Position numbers and translations under genes: made by a program
Shown here: positions 50,027 to 60,421 of the stretch, piece by piece
Layout: the number at the start of each line of letters is the position of its first letter
Numbering within the stretch: the first letter of the stretch is position 1
Source: Thamnaconus septentrionalis
Lineage: Eukaryota > Chordata > Actinopteri > Tetraodontiformes > Monacanthidae
Assembly: GCA_009823395.1 (NCBI GenBank)
Contig: CM020513.1
Location: forward strand, 3,448,501 to 3,512,500
Direction: 5' to 3'
DNA: 64,000 nucleotides
Notes under the pieces: model-generated
The model's input: the letters and a program-made list of their open reading frames with translations, nothing else
Told to the model about the DNA's origin: nothing
Database searches by the model: none

Positions 50027-50347
50027 TCATGTGGCCCAGGAGATGGCTGCGCTGTGTTCCTTGGCTTTCATGCGCAGCGCGGCGATGCTGGAGGACTTGC
50101 GATCGGGGTCGACGTTGAGGTCGTAGCCGTTGATACCGCCCCCCATGGCGGGGCTCCCAAAGAGGCTGCCCATGTGCGTCTGTCCCATGTGGCTGCTGCC
50201 GGGGCTGGGCACGCCCAGGAAGTCGGTGACGCCGGCGGGGCCGTGAGGGTGGGGCGGCATGCAGGACGGGATGGGGTCGCAGGGCACAACGCAGCCCGGC
50301 ACCGGAGACGCTCCGCTGCTGCCGCCGAGCCACGACGGGTTCTGGAT
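50027..50347 (-). CDS. alx4: alx4 exon 4 (C-terminal region with OAR motif)
   Basis: A 321-base exon including TGA. It starts IQNPSW, continues with a Pro/Gly/His-rich region, and ends with the OAR motif and AISWAT. Codon use is strongly G/C at third positions, unlike the surrounding AT-rich DNA. An overlapping ORF in another frame (50363-49908, minus) is a shadow. Confidence 0.96.
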   Translation of the reverse strand: MQNPSWLGGSSGASPVPGCVVPCDPIPSCMPPHPHGPAGVTDFLGVPSPGSSHMGQTHMGSLFGSPAMGGGINGYDLNVDPDRKSSSIAALRMKAKEHSAAISWAT

Positions 50348-53300
50348 CTGGAGACGTCGACATAAGGTTTTAAGAAAATGTTGTCATGTCAGCTGGGAAA
50401 AAACATCTGAAGAAATAATGCCTCCATATTCATGTACGCCCAGTTATTTAAAGGACATTTCTGCAACTCTCTAATTTCACTATCCTGCCTGGGACACAAC
50501 CCCAAGTCCTCACGGCACTCTTAACTCCCCTCAGCAGTTCTTTTGTTTCCCCAAAACTCTTCGAATTTCAACGTAGTTTGTATCTCAGTTTCCACTAAAA
50601 GCAGATGGACCCATTTACCAACTCCCGGGTGAACAGAGAGAAGAATTTATGAGCTGAACAAACAAATATTTCCCACAAAACGTTGGGGGGAGACCACAAG
50701 CATAGCAGAAACAAAATGTCTATTTAGCAACAACGAAAGATGGAAACGCAACTGAACATCTGGGTGTTGTGCAAATTAATTATGGAATGTTTGCAGATTG
50801 TTTTGGCCTCACCCCAAACTGCCAAAATTAGCATTTTAGTCAGACCAACGTTTCAAACAACTGCTACTCTTTGTGCCTTTGTTGAGCAGATATTTTTGTG
50901 AGTCTTGTCATATTTATTACCTGTGCGTAGTTCTCTGGCCGAGTTAGCAGTGGCAGCTCGTAGGCAGTGGAGAAATGCGTCCGGACCTGCTGCATCTGGC
51001 CAAAGCGCTCCCTCTTCCGCCACTTTGCTCTTCGATTTTGGAACCACACCTGAAAAACAAAACAATCCGTCAAGGAACCGCCTTTCGATGCACGATATAA
51101 AAAATAGAATAAAGCACTCTTCCTTCACACATAAACTCATCTCTGGAGACAATCCTCTGCACTCGGCCAGACAAAGTTGGAGATAAAATTAGGACAGTGG
51201 AACAAATAAATTCTGCCGCACATGAAAGCCCAGACCCGGGATTTTAGGACTTGACGTGCCTTCAAAGTGCCGGCTGTGCGCAAGTATTGATGTGAAAATG
51301 GTGAGTCTCCCCTGGTGCTGCACCTTTCAGCTCCTCCCTTTGATACGCAGACGTCTGCCTCCCTTCAGGCTGCCAGCGTCGACAGATCCACATCTGGGCC
51401 TGCAGCCGTTCATAAATCACCCAGTGAGAGGTGTGCTCTCCCCCTCATGTCAGCGCCGAGGGATCCAGCGAGGAATCCCTCCGTGTATTCCGCCGAGGAG
51501 GAGAGAGTTCGACCCTGTGACCAACAGTGAGCCTTTCTTTGCCTTCTGTCGAGCCTCGGATGCAGTTGGTGAAGCGGGCTCCTCTGGGTAGTTTCACCTC
51601 GCGGGATTGACAGACGGGCTGTTCTTTCAGGACCTGCTGACAGACTGAGTGCAGGCTGCTTAGCCCACTTTAGTAGCGCCGCGGACAACCAAAATGAGAA
51701 CCTCGCCGGCTTCCAGAGGGTTAACTCTCTGGAAGCCGGCGACATCTCCTTAAAATAGGAGATGTCTTCGGTATTTGCAGACAGGCGGGATGGTTCATTG
51801 CTTCCCTTCCTGAGATTTCTCTTTATCCCCATATGTACTTTACTTTTAAAAAGGGAACTTCTTCATTGTACAGGTGTCAGAATCCTGGCTGAAGACAATT
51901 TGACATAACTTTGCAACTGTAGATGAGGAGAAACGATACACGCAAAGAAATTAGATCATCCCTACTAGGCTATTTTTGTGCGTATTTTAAAGTTCCCATG
52001 CTACCTATTTCGCAATTTTTATTTTCTAATTCTGAGCTCCAACAGAGCCGTCTGACGAAGTTAACAAACCCCTGATACTGACACTTTGTTCGACTTAGAG
52101 CGTTACAAAAAACACACTGGTCTGTGAGAGTCAATGCCTGGCAAACACCAGAAAGTGGTAATGATGTGATTTGTGACACCAAAAAAATGTTCTGTTTTAA
52201 AAGAAACATACAGTAAATGTTGAACAGAACGGTGGAACAAGGAGAAAATTGTGAGACCTTGTAGATATTCTATAACAAATTGTTGGAAAGTATTGGCAAA
52301 ATGAATTGCATTATTATTATTAGGGATAATTCTAATAATATGTACACTATTCATGTAATCCCTAGACCAGCAATAGCATTTCAGTGTATAATGTGAGGCC
52401 GAGGTCCAGAGAGAACTAATGTTGAAAGAGATTTTGTCCACAAGCGAACGGAGGCGGGAACAGGGAATATGTTTCTCCGCGTCTATTTATTGTTTGTCTA
52501 AATCTTGCTCTCCCCAGAGGAAAAGGGAAACGCTCTTCAAAGAGAGAAGTCAGAGACTGCGTTCCAACACAGAGGTCTGAACTGGGATTGTGGGTTGATT
52601 CCCAGCCCAATCAGCTTGTGGTTTCCACAGTGCTTGACACGCAATTTCCCCTCAGTCAACCTCCTTAAATCCTCCCTCCTCGATGCCTCTCCCTCTCTCT
52701 CTCTTTCTCTCACTCGACTGTTTCTCTGTTGACTACAACATCAGAGCTTCCAGTGGCAGACACAAAGACTGTTGCACAACACAAAATGACACTTGATCGC
52801 TTAAAGAGTTTTGCTACGTAGGGTAAATAACTTGCAAGATCATTTTTGAAGGGGGAAACGATATACCGCGCAAGCAACCGTGCAACCGTAGATTTTTTTT
52901 CCGTAGGATGCTGACGTCAAGACAAAAAAAAAAAAAGTTGTGTGACTCCAGCATTCCTCAGGTCAGCTGGCAGGATTAGACAACAGCACACTTTAGCAAA
53001 GTGGTAAAGTGGTCTTGGAGGCTGTGGCTGGAGCCCAGTGTCAAGGTGAGGGGTTGTTGTCCTTTCAACTAAATCGTGTTTTGAGGGAGGTTCAGAGTGT
53101 GTCAGGCTCCCCATGGAGTTTTGGAGTTTAATATTATTAAGCATGCGTCATATCTTCACATTGGCGTGTCCTTGCTTACATGAAATTCAAAACACTGCAG
53201 GTTTCCAAAATGAAATTCAGCAAAAATGGCCTCGAGCGGACTGAAGGCGGACCGAAGTGGCTAAAATTGAAGGTGGAATTTTCTTAACCCAAAGTGTTTT

Positions 53301-56300
53301 CCTGGACTAATGTTGAAGTAAATTTGCATGCTTTACTCATACAGTTCCAGATCTTTGTGATGTCACAGAGGGCGCTGACCCCTCTCTCAGCTACTTGACA
53401 ACTCAAGCAAGCACTGGCTCCGCCCCGTAAAACCACCTTGTTTTTATTCCCTTGCAAACATGTGAAAGGTGCAGCGAAACCGTCAGCAAGAAGCTAAAAT
53501 CCAACATTTTAGTAGGAGGCTATGAACAGAGGGCTAAACACGCTGTGTTTTTTTTTTCAGGGGTGGGGGGGTGATTTTTTTGTTTTTATTGGATAATAAA
53601 TTGTGCGTGGCTGCTCCAAGTTGAGCTCAAGATGGAAAACAGAAATCTGTCACTGAGTATAACGAGGGATACAAAGATGGCTTTGTATTAATTTCGGGGG
53701 AACGAGACTCTTTGCTTGTTGCTTTATCTGACGGCATGAAAGTCTCGTGTCTGAAAGCTCTCGTAGTCCGCAGCCAGTCAGGTTTATCAGTCAGGGCGCT
53801 GTCAATTTAATTGCGAGGGATCAAGATAACCTCTCCTCCAACTCCCACCTCCCTGTTTAAGCTCAGCCTCTTCTCTCCAGTCGCCGCCGCCGCCACCATT
53901 CGGCCCCTCCTCCCTTTTTAAGTCGGCGAGGGGAAGTGGGGATATTGGAAAGTGAGATGGGAGAATGTTCAAACTGGAGCTTGTTTTCATTTCATGTTTA
54001 ATTTCCTGACGCCTAAGCCCTTGGCTTTCCGCGGCTAACCTCTCTGACCTCTCGGAGGCGTGCGGACGAGAGCGGCGGGCCGAGCGCGTGCGCGCACACA
54101 CACACACAGGGCGGCCGTGCCGTGAATACACACGCGCGCGAGTGCGCGTTGCCATACCGTGTTACGGGGCGAAACTCAGTGTCGGACACTAACAAATGTG
54201 TTCTTTTAAAAGGGTCGGGCTCGCGCACTTGCTGGAAAACCTTTCGTAAACAAGCAAAGTCTGCGCGCGTATATTTGGCCCTTGTCTCAGTTTTTGGGGC
54301 ACAGAGTGTGTCGTGTTTTACAGAGCGTTCATCGCCTTTGAACAGCAGCAGAAACGAGGCCCGAGCCAAATAGTTTGGCTGGAAGATCATTCCAGGGTGA
54401 GCAGTAAGAAGTCAGATGTGTCCTTTTTGCTGCGCCGTTTCCTCTGCTCCTCTCTCTGCGCCCATTTGTTTCAGGGTAAAACCTGTGGCGGCATTAAAGT
54501 CATTCCACGTACCCAAACCAACCAGTGAAGGGAGCCCCCTGAGTCAGCCATGTATTGTTGGAAAAGTGAACACTTACTCCACTTACTTCAACATCCCGGC
54601 GATCTCGGAGCTCAAAAACGTCTTGGCAACGGTACAGTAATTGCGAAAGACGTCGACGTGAGAGGCAGTACGCGGAGCCACTAAGGAGTTTTATTTATGC
54701 TCCAGAGCCAGAGGGTGAGAGGGAGGGAAGGCAGGAGTGCACGACTTTAAGGAGGAAAGGGGTGAGGGGGAGCGCTGCTTTGAAGTGCAGCCGTCTCACC
54801 TCATCTCTGTCACCCAGGACTGCGGTGATTGTGAATGAGTGACTGGCAAGGCACTCACTCATTCACGACCGCCTCCTCCTCCTCCACCTCCCCCTCAACA
54901 ACTGCCTGGTGAAGTTCAGCTCTGAGGTTGAGGACTAATTGTGCCGAGTAAACTTTTGGTAGCGGGAGTCGCAGGAGGCCATAATGGAAAAGTCCTGCCC
55001 GACTTTATGAAGACATTTATTATCAAGCTGAGTATGAGAAAGCAGGACCTTGACATTGATGTTTTGGCAAGGGAAGGAGGGGGGACGACAACAAAAAGGG
55101 GAAAAAAAAACATCTGCACTCTTGGATTTCAATGGCTGTTGTTCCGGAGATGAAAAGGATTCTCCGATGGCTTGCCAAGCTTCGAGTGCCCCCTGGTATT
55201 CAACAATTGGATATCCCTGGACTTTGTCTTGATGGACCTTCGGTTGAAATTGTGGGCTTTAGTCTTGATTGCGTGTATATTTAGGGTCTGATTTTAAAAG
55301 CGCGGGTCAAACCTCACAGTGACTCAACAGAGTCTGCTGCGCGCCTGTCAGACGAGGAAGGTAATTATATTCATCTGGGGAAAAGATGGCTCTGTGTGAA
55401 CGCAAAACATGAATGTACTTATTTTACTGTACCACCATAAAAGGGCCAAACCAGGTTCCGTGTCCCTGACTATGTCTCGGGCCGTGCGTGGAAATTGAAT
55501 TTGGCATCTCAGAGTGTTTTTATATATCCTTGCCAAATAGCTCAGTGACTTTTCTTTCTTTTCATGTGTTCTCCCTTGCTGCACCCAGATCTGCGCGGTG
55601 AAGTAGTTTAAACATTGTAGAGCCGGGGGGGAGAAACCCTTGGCCTCTGACCTCTTTGCAGAGTCTGCAGCGTGTAATAGCTAAGAGCAGAATATTCCCT
55701 TAGTCCAGCCCAGCCCACTCTGATCTGCAACTGGCAAGCAGAACACAGGATTGGGAACAATGGGCCTCGCTGTCTGCTCTTTGGAACAATTCTTGTCAAC
55801 CTGCCAGTCTCAGCTCTGCCTTTGTCAGTTCTCAGAGTGTTGCTGTTAGCGTGCGAGCGCAGACACCTGCAGTCGTACATCACATCTCGTGAAGAGAGTC
55901 AGAACAACAGACTACGAAAGTTGTGTTAAACATCACATATTGAGTTACATCCATGTCTGGATCATTTGGATGTTTTTAGATCTGGGACTTCAGCAGAGTC
56001 GCCTGGAACCACTGATGATGCCAGAAGCCTCCACAGGTCTCCAGAAAACTGCATATTCAACCGAGTGGTTTGAAAACATTGGAAAAGTAGGAACATTTTG
56101 AATCTCTTGGTTGGCTGGTTGGAAATTGCGCTCGGGGGGACGGAGCACGCTATCGCTATCGCCCTACGCTAACGTGTCGGCAAAGTTACGTGTTGGCAAA
56201 GGTTCGTTTGGGACGGGGGGGGTTGATTTATGACTGGCTTCACGTGGCCGGACAGAGACACGCAGCGGGTCACATGTGGCCCGCAGGCTGTAGTTTGCCC

Positions 56301-57547
56301 ATGCCTGATCTAGTAGAATAACCTTTCTTCACTTAAAAATACCCAAACCGCCACTCCAAACACTGCTGACAACCTTCCTCTTGTCCATGACATCGTCCCC
56401 ATGAACAATTTTACTTAAATAATGATGATTATGTGGATTACAGCGGCAAAAAAGTTGAGCACAGCCAAAGACCCTCCTGGTCATATTGATGGCAACAAAC
56501 AGCAGGGTCACACAGAGTCTCGAAATGAATGAGAAATACTTTCATAGCGATATCGGATTCAGCGTGAATACAACCGGAATAAACTATTAGGGAAGCGGAT
56601 CCCCCATACATGCCTGATGCTGTGTCAACACAAACCGCTTTAATCACGGGATGGTGGAGCAGATTTGTTGCGGACATTTGGTTTCAACTTTCTCCTTCCT
56701 GGGTGAAACTGGCGCGCAAGCCAGCAATCAACCCCCAACCTCCCACACTGCGGGGACTTTGTCTTCTCATGAAGCAAGGGGCTTTTGTCTCACTGCTTTG
56801 ATCGTCACGCACAGATGTGGACGTGTTTGCATTTAAGAGCACGCCGAAAAAGCCCCCCGAGCACTGGAGTGGCGCTGGCAGTCGCCGTGGAAGCAGGGAG
56901 GCACATCAGACGAGGTTCCTTTGGAGTGACACAGACTCCGATTAAAGAATTTGGGGTGGAGATGAAGGAGACTGCTGCTTGGTTGTCATTTGTATAATCT
57001 GTCTTATTATAAAACACCCACTAAATTTTAAAAAGTTGGAGCCACCAGTTCTCACGAGAGCACACAGTCTTCTATGAGAGATCAATGATCTCATCTGAGA
57101 GCTTGTTGAGCTCTACATGTTGTTGACAACATGTGATGTACAAGGACGGGTTTTTGGAGACACAATAGTGTGTGCTGGAGGTGTGACCTGGTGACCAGGT
57201 GACCAGGTGATCAGGTTCGACAATGCTAACCTGCACTCGAGCCTCCGTCAGGTCCGTCCTCAGCGCCAGCTGCTCGCGGGCGTAAACGTCCGGGTAGTGC
57301 GTCTTCTGAAAGACCTTCTCCAGCTCCTCCAGCTGGTAGCTGGTGAAGGTGGTGCGGTTGCGCCTCTTCTTGCCCTTGTTGCTCTCGGCCTCGCTCTTGT
57401 CCAGGGGGCTGGAGAGTTCGGAGCCCGACCGCTCGCTCCCGAGGCCTTTCTCGCCCGGTGCCTTCAGGTTCAGGTAGCTGCCCTCCATCCCGGCAGGATC
57501 GACACTCGGGGGCAACTCAGACTCTGTCAGGCTGCCAGTGTCTTTTC
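50027..57547 (-). CDS. alx4: alx4, aristaless-like homeobox 4 (exons 2-4; exon 1 not found)
   Basis: Joining 57547-57231, 51049-50921 and 50347-50027 on the minus strand gives 254 residues plus TGA, starting inside a codon because exon 1 ends in phase 1. The paired-type homeodomain covers about residues 60-119 of the visible part, beginning with KRRNRTTF. It has W48, F49, Q50 and N51 ([10 protein letters not shown]); Q50 is typical of paired-like factors that bind TAAT dimers. An intron cuts the homeodomain between positions 46 and 47, a usual place in this class. The C-terminus has the OAR motif ([16 protein letters not shown]) and ends AISWAT, as in Alx4. Human ALX4 acts in the nucleus in craniofacial, skull and limb mesenchyme. 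No exon 1 ORF is visible to 64000, so it probably lies beyond. The teleost a or b copy is undecided. Confidence 0.96.
50348..50920 (-). other. alx4 intron 3
   Basis: A 573-base AT-rich intron with canonical GT-AG ends. No repeat or other feature was recognised in it. Confidence 0.85.
50921..51049 (-). CDS. alx4: alx4 exon 3 (homeodomain helix 3)
   Basis: A 129-base exon of 43 codons, acceptor TTTTTCAG, donor GTAATA. It encodes [18 protein letters not shown], the DNA recognition helix, then the Alx-specific segment ending RPENYAQ. Confidence 0.97.
51704..51766. repeat. two abutting palindromes (double hairpin), alx4 intron 2
   Basis: Palindrome 1 (51704-51741): arms CGCCGGCTTCCAGAG and CTCTGGAAGCCGGCG around a central GTTAAC, with one mismatched base pair. 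Palindrome 2 (51741-51766): perfect 10-bp arms GACATCTCCT and AGGAGATGTC around TAAAAT. They share base 51741. Confidence 0.95.
53345..53520 (-). repeat. dispersed repeat module, copy 4 (alx4 intron 2)
   Basis: Reverse orientation: CTTTGTGATGTCACAGAGGG, then CAACTCAAGCAAGCACTGGC, CTCCGCCCCGTAAAACCACC and TTGTTTTTATTCCCTTGC. On the minus strand this repeats the module order of copy 3. Confidence 0.55.
56140..56307 (-). mobile_element. hAT-like element end (fragment)
   Basis: Read on the minus strand, 56307 downwards begins CAGGCATGGGCAAACTAC and continues with GCCTGCGGGCCACATG. This is the familiar end of a vertebrate hAT family. The opposite end was not found, so the boundary near 56140 is approximate. 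Confidence 0.55.
57183..57216. repeat. GGTGACCA-type short tandem next to the alx4 exon 2 donor
   Basis: CCTGGTGACCAGGTGACCAG followed by GTGATCAGG: about three to four 9-bp units, 13-47 bases inside intron 2. Confidence 0.85.
57231..57547 (-). CDS. alx4: alx4 exon 2 (acidic/serine linker and homeodomain 1-46)
   Basis: Acceptor TTTTGTTTTCAG lies just above 57547 and the donor is GTTAGC below 57231. The 317 bases are 2 plus 105 codons. The first part ([19 protein letters not shown]) is the conserved Alx4 linker, followed by homeodomain helices 1 and 2 up to ARVQ. Confidence 0.96.
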
Positions 57548-57736
57548 CTGAAAACAAAAACAGAAGGAAAGTGTTTGATTTTTAAATCAGTTGTAGTCTG
57601 GTTTTGACCATCTGAGGAAACAAAAGTCAACTGATGTCTCCGACGCAGCCCTTAACAAGTACAATCAAAGGTGACCAGATAATACTAATAATCAGTTTAA
57701 TTATGTGTATGTACATCTTCTGTGATCAATCAAATA

Positions 57737-58318
57737 CAGTGTTGGCAAGTAATGTATTGCTTCATAATCCACTACTGTAATTAAACTACTTTTTTTAGTA
57801 ACGGAGTAACGTAACAGGATTACTGTGGCAAAACTGGTAATTATATCATAATTTCTTTATCAAGTAACGATTCCATACTTTTCTGAAATATTTTGCAAGC
57901 TAAAAATGTCTTATTCTCTGCAAAATGTCTGAAATTTAGAAAAACAACTGAAAACAACAATGTCGCAATTAATGATGCAACTGTGCATGTTACCTCATTG
58001 ATATGTGATGACGACGCACCAGAACAAGCATGGCAGCGGCGGCAAAAAAAAAACCAAAAAGAAAAAAACAGTGATTGCGTTTGTCGCTGGAAATACAAAC
58101 ATTATTTTAAGTTCATCTCGTCTAAATCAAATAATATTGTTGTTCGTTTTACATTATGTGCTGGGAACAACACATTCTCAAATGATACTAAGTAATTAAT
58201 AATTAGCAATTGATTACTTATGAAACAAAGTAGTTAAAGAAGCAATCAGATTGCTCTTTAAGGAGAAATCAGTAATCAGTAGTTGGATTACTTTTAGGTA
58301 GTAATCCCAACAGCTCTG
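57737..58318 (-). mobile_element. hAT-like MITE, copy B (in alx4 intron 1)
   Basis: Starts CAGTGTTGGC and ends CAACAGCTCTG. The flanking 8-mers ATCAAATA (57729-57736) and ACCAAATA (58319-58326) match at 7 of 8 bases, suggesting an hAT target duplication. Its reverse complement aligns along nearly its whole length with copy A at 43355-43898. An insertion with a T-rich run near 58038-58066 distinguishes it. Confidence 0.8.
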
Positions 58319-60184
58319 ACCAAATACAGTATGCCTATAATTATAATGGATGTAATAAAGTGTGGAGGTTCCACTGTGGTTGTAAAGAAACACATTAAGA
58401 CATTTTTGGTTGGAGTCAAAGTGTCTGAAATGTATTATTTCTACAAAGATTTACTCAAGTGTGGCTTCTGGTCTATTTTTTATGCTTTATTTTTGACTGT
58501 TCCATTTCTTTTCTTTTCTTTTTTAAACCAAAGCGACTTTCTGACCATGGGCTGGACAGTGTGTAATTATCACCACTTCTGTCATCGAAAAACACAAGAG
58601 AAATACTTTCTTTGGAAAAAAAAAAAAAAAAAACCTGGCTGGATGAAATCATGGAGCCTCGCGGTAAGTCGGCGTCTGCTCATCATCACATTACCACCTC
58701 CACACGAAATGACATTTAGTCAAAGCTTGCATCACTTCTGGGATGGTTTATTTTGAGCTCAAAGGGCCTTGTTGGCATGAAAAAGCTGCAGAGAGGTGTT
58801 GTCCCCCCCCCCTGCCGCCACCCCCTTGTTTAAGAGACTTGTCACTACTCGTTGGCTTGACCTGTGACACAACCCTTCAGCCACTGGGTCCAGGGTCTCC
58901 GTGTCGACCCGCCAGCCTGCTCTCCCCTTCACGTGTAAACAACATTGCGTTTGTCACCTTTAAGTTTCGAGGGGGGCGGGCGTTTCATCCGGCAGACTTC
59001 TGGTCTGTTCCTGTCAGCGCTCGCCACCCATTTGTTTTTTGGCTTCTTTTTGTTTCCCTTCATCAGACGAGAAAAGCTGTCCGTTCTCCTTCAATAAACA
59101 AACTGCCGTGCAAATAAATAACCTACAAGTCCCGGGGTTGTGGCCCGGTGAGATCAGTGTCACCCCTTCATTTTACCCTCGCTGGCAGCGCCCTGTCTCC
59201 TCCGTGGTCTCTGCTCACCAACATTTGTCTTTTGTCACTCTAATAGTTATGTGCCGCATGTTTAACTTTGTCACTTTGCGTTTTTCTTATGAGTAATTCC
59301 AGCGGAAAAAAAGGGGGAGGTGGTGCGAGAGGAGTTCCCGCACGTTGTCAACGCTAGCTCAGCCGAGGGGAAGCGAGCCGACACCACGTGGCGGTCTATG
59401 ATTGTTGCAGACATTGTGCCTGATAAAAGAAAAACACCAACAATCGTATGATGAATTCAGTTCTCCAGAGGAGCCCAAGTGTCTTCATGGTGAGCGAGGC
59501 GAGCGAATACTTCTGGAGTGATGGAGCGAGGGCGGTGGCTGTCAGCAACGTGCGTGTTTGTTTTCATGGATTAGTGCGGCTCTGGCCCCGTTGGCTGGTG
59601 TGTCCCGCAGTGAGCAGTCGCTCCGTAGTCATCCTCACCCCTCCCTCCAACTCCCCTCCCCTCTGCTCGCTGGCTCAGATTTTCCTCCCGGACGGAGACG
59701 CCGGCGGAGCAACGCGGCTCAGCCCAGCTGGAGTTCATGACCTCATATCGCTGTGGCCCACCTGTCAGACCCTCTTACAGTCTTCGACGCAGGCAGATGT
59801 TCTGAAGCCGGCCCCGGACCGGGCCCCCTCGTGCTGACCTCCAGCCAGCTCTAAAGTGCGGCACGTTATTTCCAGGACTTGGGGAGCTTGGCGGTTGCGG
59901 CAGCCAGGAAGTGAAGCAGGTCAAGTTCAAGATTGTGAGAGGACTTAGTTGCGACCGTGCCCGTGAGCAAAAAATGGAATGTGCTACAACAGATGGAGGC
60001 TTCTCAGATCTGTTGGATATATCACACGTGTCACCATGCAAAGTATTTGTGAAATTGGCAAGTGGATCAAGTGGACATTTATTTCTTTTTTTTCTGCCTG
60101 ATGTCTTTGGGGGCAGGGAATGTATTTGGAGGGCATTTGCCATAATCATACCTGTTGATCGTCATAACTTTGCAGCCATATTTT

Positions 60185-60421
60185 CTAAAGCACCACCGCA
60201 GCACTAGTCAACAACACCCCAGCATCTCCAGCATCAGCACTCGCTTGCTGTTCTTCTCCTTCAACTTCTTCTCTGACTTTTGGCAGCAGCTGCCTCCTGT
60301 TTTTTTGTCGTAAATGAACCAAAGACCGATCATCAGAAAAAGCTCTCTGCTGGAGTTTGGCAAGATGGACGAGCAAGACGAGCGCTGCAGCTGCTATGAG
60401 GTTAACCGTGAGGATGAGCAT
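60185..60421 (-). CDS. candidate small membrane or secreted protein, 78 residues (unrecognised)
   Basis: An ORF from ATG at 60421-60419 to TAG at 60187-60185. Residues 2-22 are strongly hydrophobic (LILTVNLIAAAALVLLVH) and read as a signal anchor or signal peptide. A basic stretch with RQKNRRQLLPK follows, then an acidic EEVEGEE stretch and a small-residue C-terminus. A TATAAAA box on the same strand at 60495-60489 would put a start site near 60460, and AATAAA at 60083-60078 lies about 100 bases past the stop. The frame is open further upstream to a TAA, with no other ATG. Kozak context is weak (C at -3). It sits inside presumed alx4 intron 1, on the same strand. I recognise no family, and it could be a chance ORF. 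Confidence 0.3.
   Translation of the reverse strand: MLILTVNLIAAAALVLLVHLAKLQQRAFSDDRSLVHLRQKNRRQLLPKVREEVEGEEQQASADAGDAGVLLTSAAVVL

Larger units (their letters stand above)
51050..57230 (-). other. alx4 intron 2
   Basis: A 6.2-kb intron. Contents: twin palindromes at 51704-51766, a dispersed repeat copy at about 53345-53520, a GC-rich (CG/CA)n patch at 54080-54160, a hAT-like end at 56140-56307, and a GGTGACCAG tandem just inside the donor (57183-57216). No additional exon was recognised. Confidence 0.75.

Noticed and set aside
49908..50365. Long ORFs in other frames over alx4 exon 4, on both strands
   Set aside because: They are shadows of the GC-rich exon; only the frame ending AISWAT matches Alx4.
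57207..57551. Plus-strand ORF of 114 codons
   Set aside because: It is antisense to alx4 exon 2, which is an unmistakable homeodomain exon on the other strand.
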